Positions 6,408 to 9,905 of a stretch of DNA of 9,905 nucleotides are shown in pieces. The DNA is from Acidobacteriota bacterium (GTDB taxonomy: Bacteria > Acidobacteriota > Vicinamibacteria > Vicinamibacterales > 2-12-FULL-66-21): assembly GCA_013694845.1 (NCBI GenBank), contig JACDBQ010000225.1:1-9905 (forward strand), written 5' to 3'. The position numbers were made by a program, and so were the translations under genes. The notes under the pieces were generated by a model. The model saw nothing but the letters and a program-made list of their open reading frames with translations, had not been told where the DNA came from and did not search any database. Positions within the stretch are counted from its first letter, which is position 1; every line of letters starts with the position of its first letter.

Positions 6408-7433
6408 TTACCGGAACTCCTCGACATGGGCGGCGAGCAGGTCGGCGAGGGCTTCGTACTGCGGTAACGCGTCCAGGTTGTTCCGGACGTGGCGGAGCGT
6501 GCGGGGAATGTACTGGATGTACACGGGATTGCGGCGCGCGGTCGTCTGGTAGCCGAATGTGCCCAGGGCCTTGAGGTTGCGCTGCAGCGCCATGAGATCG
6601 AAGCGCTGGCGGAACTCGTCGGCGTCGCCGGTCTGCCCTTTGATCGCCAGGAAATAGGCGATGAGCTCTTCGACCGTCGATTCGGCCAGGTCGACATACG
6701 AATCTCTCAGCAACGACACCATGTCGTAGGTGTCGGGACCCATCCGCGCGTCCTGGAAGTCGATGATGTACAGCTCTTCGTCGCGCAGCATGAGGTTCCG
6801 GCTGTGGTAATCGCGATGACAGAGTACGCGTGGCTCCTCGGCCAGCGCCCGTACCAGCACGCCGAACTCTTTCCGCAGCGCGCCGCGCGCGGCATCGGAC
6901 AGCACCACCCCTCGATAGGCCTCCAGGAAGTGCTTGATGAAGAAATCCATTTCCCACGTGAGTTTTTCGACGTCGAACGCGATGCCGTAGGGCAGGTAGT
7001 CGGGCGACTGCAACTCTGCGCCACGACGCTGCAGCGTGGCGATCAGGGCGACCGATTGACGATACAGCGCGGCGTGTTCTGCCGGCGTGGCCGCGCCGAG
7101 GTGCGCCTGCAGGGTGACATCCCCGAGATCTTGCAGCGCCAGCACGCCGAGATCGTCCGCATGGCCGAGAACCTCGGGAATCGGCACCGGCATCTGCGAC
7201 AGCAACCGCGCCACATTGACGAACGGCAGGGTGTCGAATTCGAAGGGGCCCGAGTACAACGACAACACCAGTGACGGGGGCTCGGACATGAGGACGCGGA
7301 AATACCGCCGATCGGACGCGTCTCCGGTCAAGGGGACGACGCGCGGGTCGCGCGCCGCCAGGCCGCTGCGCTGAAGGTAGCCGTCGATCCGTTCGCGTGC
7401 TTCCGCCCCTTCGGGCTGGCGTTTGTCGAGCAT
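6408..7433 (-). CDS. amgK: AmgK-family sugar kinase (aminoglycoside phosphotransferase fold)
   Basis: AmgK phosphorylates the anomeric hydroxyl of N-acetylmuramic acid or GlcNAc in the cell-wall recycling bypass described in Pseudomonas. The 341-residue product carries the kinase-like APH fold: nucleotide-binding TGDASDRRYFRVL (from about residue 36), the catalytic loop CHRDYHSRNLML with D208, and the metal-binding IIDFQDARMGPDTYDMVSLLRDSY with D226. IDFQDA-GP-TYD-VSLLRD is the signature I associate with AmgK as opposed to antibiotic phosphotransferases or choline kinases. The frame can begin at a TTG (7439), but the ATG two codons later (7433) is preferred; neither has a ribosome site. It follows the MurU-like gene by 16 nt. 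That adjacency mirrors the amgK-murU pair and is the main support for the substrate, which remains an inference; GlcNAc, mannose or another hexose are alternatives. Confidence 0.8.
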   Translation of the reverse strand: MLDKRQPEGAEARERIDGYLQRSGLAARDPRVVPLTGDASDRRYFRVLMSEPPSLVLSLYSGPFEFDTLPFVNVARLLSQMPVPIPEVLGHADDLGVLALQDLGDVTLQAHLGAATPAEHAALYRQSVALIATLQRRGAELQSPDYLPYGIAFDVEKLTWEMDFFIKHFLEAYRGVVLSDAARGALRKEFGVLVRALAEEPRVLCHRDYHSRNLMLRDEELYIIDFQDARMGPDTYDMVSLLRDSYVDLAESTVEELIAYFLAIKGQTGDADEFRQRFDLMALQRNLKALGTFGYQTTARRNPVYIQYIPRTLRHVRNNLDALPQYEALADLLAAHVEEFR

Positions 7434-7449
7434 GTTCAAGGTCTGTGCG

Positions 7450-8409
7450 TCACAAGGGGCGGATCAGCAACCCGTGCTCGATCCGTTCGTCGTCCGCGGG
7501 GACGTGCGATTCCGCCGGGACCACGGCGCACCGGCGGAGGTGCAGATGTCCCTCGATGTGGCAACCGTCCGCGACAATGCATTCCGTGAGACGTGCGCCG
7601 CCGTCGATCCGCACATCATCCCACAGCGCCGTTCGTTCCACCACGGCCGACCGGGCAACCCAGGCGCCGGCGCTCACCAGTCGATCACCCTCGTCGCAGG
7701 CGAGCGCGAGGGACGTGGCGAGGCAATCGCCCGGGGTGCCGATGTCCCTGAACGACGCGTCGCTCACGTGCGCCGCGACCGCGTGCGGCGACTGCCGCAT
7801 CAGCTCGGGGTAGAGTGCTCCCACCGACTCATGAGGGACGCCGTCCTCCAGCGCGGCGAAGACCACGGCCTCAACGACTTGTACGCCGATGAAGTGATGG
7901 GACCGGGTGGCAGCGTTCCGCCTGGTGAACCCGCTCACGAAACCGTCCGCCGTTACCGTCACTCCCCCGTATTTCTCCGGCGCCGGGTTGGCGATCAGTG
8001 CCATCGTCACGAGGGCCCCGGATCGCTGGTGCCGATCGAGCACCGCGTGGAGGTCGACATTGGTGAGGGTGTCGCCGTTCACGATCAGGAAGCGGGGACT
8101 CCCGCCGTCGATGAGCAGAGGAAGCGCATGCCGCGGTCCACCCGCGGAGCCCAGCACCGGCTGCTCCCATGAATAACTGATGCGGACGCCCAGGTCTGCC
8201 CCATCGCCAAGGCATGCCGCCACGCTGGACGGCTGGTGGTGCAGGTTGAAGACCTGTTCGCTACAGCCGTATCCAGCCAGCCACCGCGCGACGCGGTGCG
8301 CCAGGGCCTCGCCGTTGACCGGAACTGCGGCCTTCGCGCGGACGTAGGTGAGCGGCCGCAGCCTGGTGCCGAGGCCCGCCGTCAGGACCAGCGCCGGGGG
8401 AAGGCTCAT
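7450..8409 (-). CDS. MurU-like sugar-1-phosphate nucleotidyltransferase with C-terminal left-handed beta-helix
   Basis: This enzyme is likely to make an NDP-sugar from a sugar-1-phosphate and an NTP. The 319-residue protein begins with the Rossmann-like nucleotidyltransferase domain: LVLTAGLGTRLRPLT (7-21) with K26 in RAKAAVPVNG, LGSAGGPRHALP (86-97), and the metal-binding VNGDTLTNVDL with D113. FRDIGTPGDCL (220-230) closes the catalytic domain. Residues about 243-300 show hexapeptide-like repeats typical of a left-handed beta-helix. MurU of Pseudomonas is about 220 residues and lacks this tail, so the gene resembles mannose-1-phosphate guanylyltransferases in layout. Its ATG overlaps the CYTH stop codon (ATGA, 8409-8406), and it lies directly upstream of the AmgK-like kinase. 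The pair would turn a free amino sugar into an NDP-sugar, perhaps UDP-MurNAc or UDP-GlcNAc (inference). GDP-mannose or glucose-1-phosphate chemistry is possible. Confidence 0.82.
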   Translation of the reverse strand: MSLPPALVLTAGLGTRLRPLTYVRAKAAVPVNGEALAHRVARWLAGYGCSEQVFNLHHQPSSVAACLGDGADLGVRISYSWEQPVLGSAGGPRHALPLLIDGGSPRFLIVNGDTLTNVDLHAVLDRHQRSGALVTMALIANPAPEKYGGVTVTADGFVSGFTRRNAATRSHHFIGVQVVEAVVFAALEDGVPHESVGALYPELMRQSPHAVAAHVSDASFRDIGTPGDCLATSLALACDEGDRLVSAGAWVARSAVVERTALWDDVRIDGGARLTECIVADGCHIEGHLHLRRCAVVPAESHVPADDERIEHGLLIRPL

Positions 8410-8972
8410 CCCCGCGCGGGCTCGAAGAGCATGTCCGCGCCGGGCAGTCCGAGACGTTCGCGGTTCGCGAGAAACAGCCCCCGGTAGGAGTCGAGCACGT
8501 AGTCCGACGTTGTCTTTCCGAGCGCTTCCGCCATGTGCGTGATGCCCTGCTCGCTGCCTTCGATCTCCACATACACGCCGACCGGGGTCTCATCCACCGC
8601 GACGATCACGTCTTCGTGACAGAACTCCTCGCGAAACTTTTCGTAGCGGAACCAGATGTGCAATCCGAGCTCTTCGAGCACCCTGAGCAGCACCTCGCCG
8701 TCCCCGACGACCGTTTCGACTTCTTCGCGAACCTTCATGTCGGACGGTTGCACCGGCCCCTTGAACGTCAGCCGGCTCTTGCCGTTCTCTGTCCGAACCC
8801 TGAGGATGCACCGTCGGCGGCGAAGCTGCTCGTCGTCCGTGTCGAGCAGCGCGTCTCCCTGGAGCCGCCGCCCGTGCATTGGAGTCGCGCCGGTGGCGAG
8901 CACCAGCGCCCGCGCTTCTTCTGCTGATGAATAGGGGAGCTTGATCTCTCGTTCGATAGTCGTCGTAGTCAT
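8406..8972 (-). CDS. CYTH domain protein (class IV adenylate cyclase / triphosphate tunnel metalloenzyme)
   Basis: CYTH proteins fold into an eight-stranded tunnel that binds a triphosphate and divalent metal; members are CyaB adenylate cyclases, inorganic triphosphatases and thiamine triphosphatases. The 188-residue protein shows the defining ExExK motif as E7-R-E9-I-K11, the basic strand ILRVRTENGKSRLTFKG (R58, R60, K71), the acidic E83/E85 in VREEVE, RYEKFREEF (109-117), and VYVEIEG (133-139, E136 and E138), then SYRGLF (162-167). The length fits the CyaB-like group. The frame runs back to 9017, but the upstream 15 codons reach the terminator and the CYTH motif fixes the ATG at 8972. A weak TTGCCG-N18-CATGAT (9017-8988) could be a promoter. 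It overlaps the next gene by 4 nt (ATGA), so it belongs with the sugar-activation pair. Cyclase and triphosphatase activity cannot be separated by sequence reading. Confidence 0.88.
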   Translation of the reverse strand: MTTTTIEREIKLPYSSAEEARALVLATGATPMHGRRLQGDALLDTDDEQLRRRRCILRVRTENGKSRLTFKGPVQPSDMKVREEVETVVGDGEVLLRVLEELGLHIWFRYEKFREEFCHEDVIVAVDETPVGVYVEIEGSEQGITHMAEALGKTTSDYVLDSYRGLFLANRERLGLPGADMLFEPARG

Positions 8973-9014
8973 AGGCCCGTACGGCAGATCATGGCGCGAG
9001 GGACGGATGCACGG

Positions 9015-9050
9015 CAAGAAAAATGGCCGCCCTTCGCAGGGCGGCCATTT
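9015..9050 (-). terminator. Intrinsic terminator downstream of htrA
   Basis: A perfect 13-bp stem (9050-9038 with 9033-9021, loop GCGA in the RNA sense) is followed on the minus strand by TTTTTCTTG. This GC-rich hairpin with a U-tract is a textbook Rho-independent terminator for transcription leaving htrA. The stem ends in AAAT/ATTT, so it could also work weakly in the other direction, but there is no plus-strand gene to serve. It separates the protease gene from the CYTH operon. Confidence 0.9.
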
Positions 9051-9129
9051 CAGCTTCCAGCCTCCAGCTCCCGGCTTCCAGCCAGTTGGAGCTAGGAGCT
9101 GGAAGCTGGTAGCTGGAAGCTCGAAGCTA
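9051..9129. repeat. Heptamer-repeat palindrome immediately behind the htrA stop codon
   Basis: The 79 bp between the htrA stop codon (9132-9130) and the terminator are built of 7-nt units. On the plus strand AGCT recurs at 9090, 9097, 9104, 9111, 9118 and 9125, exactly every 7 nt (units such as AGCTGGA and AGCTGGT). The other arm has AGCTTCC, AGCCTCC, AGCTCCC and GGCTTCC at 9052, 9059, 9066 and 9073. The arms are imperfect reverse complements around a short centre (about 9080-9089), so the transcript would form a long hairpin upstream of the terminator. It shares its architecture and close placement to a stop codon with the 1924-2006 element. Confidence 0.88.
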
Positions 9130-9905
9130 TTACCGCCTCGCCATCGTCACGAAGAGCTCCTGGCCCCCGCGCCAGAGCAGCATGAACACCGGCGTGCCTG
9201 GGGCTGCGGCCTGGAGTGCGCGCGTCACCTGGCTCGGGTTCGTGACTGCCTGCCGGTTGACCTCCAGGATGATGTCCCCGGGAGCCAGCCCGGTGTTGGA
9301 CGCGGGGCTGTTGCGCTCGACGCTCACGATGACCGCGCCCCCCCGATTTCGTGGCAGCTCGGTCTCGCGCGCGATCTCGGGAGTGATCGGTTCGATCGTC
9401 ATGCCGAAACCAGTCGCGGTTCGTTCCGCGGCTTCGGGGGCGCGCTCGCTGGCGGCCCGGCCACCTGCTTCCACCTCGAGATCCAGCTCGTCGACCGTGA
9501 CATTCAGCGTGCGCCGCTGCTTGTCGCGCACGACAGTGAGCGGCACCGTGGAGCCCGGCTTGGTCGCCACGACCATCGAAACCAGCTCGGTGTTGTCGAC
9601 GACCGGGCGGCCGTTGAACTCGACGATCACGTCACCAGGCTGCAGCCCGGCGCGGCCGGCCGGACCGCCGGCGCTGACCGACGCGAGCAGCGCCCCACGG
9701 CCATCGGATACGCCGAGTGCCTTCGCCGCCTCGGGCGTGAAGCGGCGATCAACCGACACGCCGATGACCCCGCGGGAGACCTTGCCGTTCCGCAGCTGTG
9801 GAACCAGGTCCTTCAACGTGTTGATCGGCGTCGCGAAACCGATGCCGATGTTCGACGACTGCGCCTGGCTCGTGTAGATGGCGGTGTTCATGCCGACGAC
9901 CTCGC
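9130..9905 (-). CDS. htrA: HtrA/DegP-type periplasmic serine protease, C-terminal part (cut by window edge)
   Basis: HtrA proteases degrade or refold damaged envelope proteins. About 257 C-terminal residues are present; the signal peptide and the catalytic His-Asp-Ser triad lie beyond 9905. Seen: the end of the trypsin-like domain, EVVGMNTAIYTS...NIGIGFATPIN, which is the segment just after the GNSGGP motif in this family. A first PDZ domain follows (from about VSRGVIGV, with GPAGRAGLQPGDVIVEFNG), then an Ala/Glu-rich linker (RAASERAPEAAERT), and a second PDZ domain (from about GFGMTIEPITP, with SNTGLAPGDIILEVN) ending VTMARR. Two PDZ domains indicate the DegP/DegQ/MucD layout rather than DegS. 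The stop TAA at 9132-9130 is followed at once by a heptamer palindrome and then a strong terminator, so this is the last gene of its unit. Confidence 0.93.
   Translation of the reverse strand, partial: EVVGMNTAIYTSQAQSSNIGIGFATPINTLKDLVPQLRNGKVSRGVIGVSVDRRFTPEAAKALGVSDGRGALLASVSAGGPAGRAGLQPGDVIVEFNGRPVVDNTELVSMVVATKPGSTVPLTVVRDKQRRTLNVTVDELDLEVEAGGRAASERAPEAAERTATGFGMTIEPITPEIARETELPRNRGGAVIVSVERNSPASNTGLAPGDIILEVNRQAVTNPSQVTRALQAAAPGTPVFMLLWRGGQELFVTMARR

Noticed and set aside
6251..6427. Minus-strand small frame of about 58 codons from the ATG at 6427, bridging amgK and the isomerase gene
   Set aside because: It begins inside amgK, runs through the TATAAT and palindrome into the isomerase gene, and has no recognisable family or ribosome site. 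Its middle part has fairly normal codons, so conservation in relatives would reopen it.
8973..9017. Upstream extension of the CYTH gene to 9017
   Set aside because: The extra 15 codons reach the terminator U-tract and precede the conserved ExExK start region, which begins at the ATG at 8972.
8988..9017. Promoter TTGCCG-N18-CATGAT for the CYTH operon
   Set aside because: Both boxes are only 4/6 matches, the -35 overlaps the htrA terminator tail, and the leader would be about 10 nt; it is mentioned under the gene but not called.

Overview
The window is a GC-rich bacterial chromosome segment. Every gene I can support lies on the minus strand, so the biological order runs from the right end to the left end. 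Gene content and order (htrA, a CYTH protein, an NDP-sugar transferase, an AmgK-type kinase, a TIM-barrel isomerase, asnS, rimO, rimP, nusA, infB) fit a free-living, didermic, high-GC bacterium. I lean to Acidobacteriota, Vicinamibacteria-like, but that is an impression from gene style rather than a computed assignment. Most starts lack a clear Shine-Dalgarno sequence.

Region by region, in the direction of transcription: (1) 9905-9130 is the 3' part of an HtrA/DegP-type protease (end of protease domain plus two PDZ domains), followed by a heptamer-repeat palindrome (9051-9129) and a strong intrinsic terminator (9015-9050). (2) 8972-6408 is a tight three-gene unit: a CYTH/triphosphate-tunnel protein, a MurU-like nucleotidyltransferase with an added left-handed beta-helix tail, and an AmgK-family sugar kinase. 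The last two suggest a sugar-1-phosphate to NDP-sugar route of the peptidoglycan-recycling type. (3) A short gap at 6297-6407 holds a consensus TATAAT overlapped by a perfect TGAATG-N3-CATTCA palindrome. It leads into an isomerase/AP-endonuclease-fold gene, asnS (1-nt overlap) and rimO. (4) An extended -10 element and an attenuator-like hairpin leader precede rimP-nusA-infB, the conserved transcription/translation-factor operon. infB runs off the left edge.

The most unusual signal is a family of three palindromic elements built from 7-nt tandem repeats, with one arm the reverse complement of the other. One fills exactly the 83 bp between the rimP stop and the nusA start. One sits directly behind the htrA stop. 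The third lies inside rimO, where it is translated in frame as about 56 extra residues between the MTTase and radical-SAM domains. The rimO copy resembles in principle the Rickettsia palindromic elements that insert into genes. Because 3 x 7 nt = 7 codons, the DNA heptamers become 7-residue peptide repeats. The three copies have different heptamer sequences but the same architecture.

There are no tRNA or rRNA genes, transposases, CRISPR arrays or phage genes that I can see. No non-coding stretch exceeds 300 bases. All plus-strand open frames look like shadows of the minus-strand genes.
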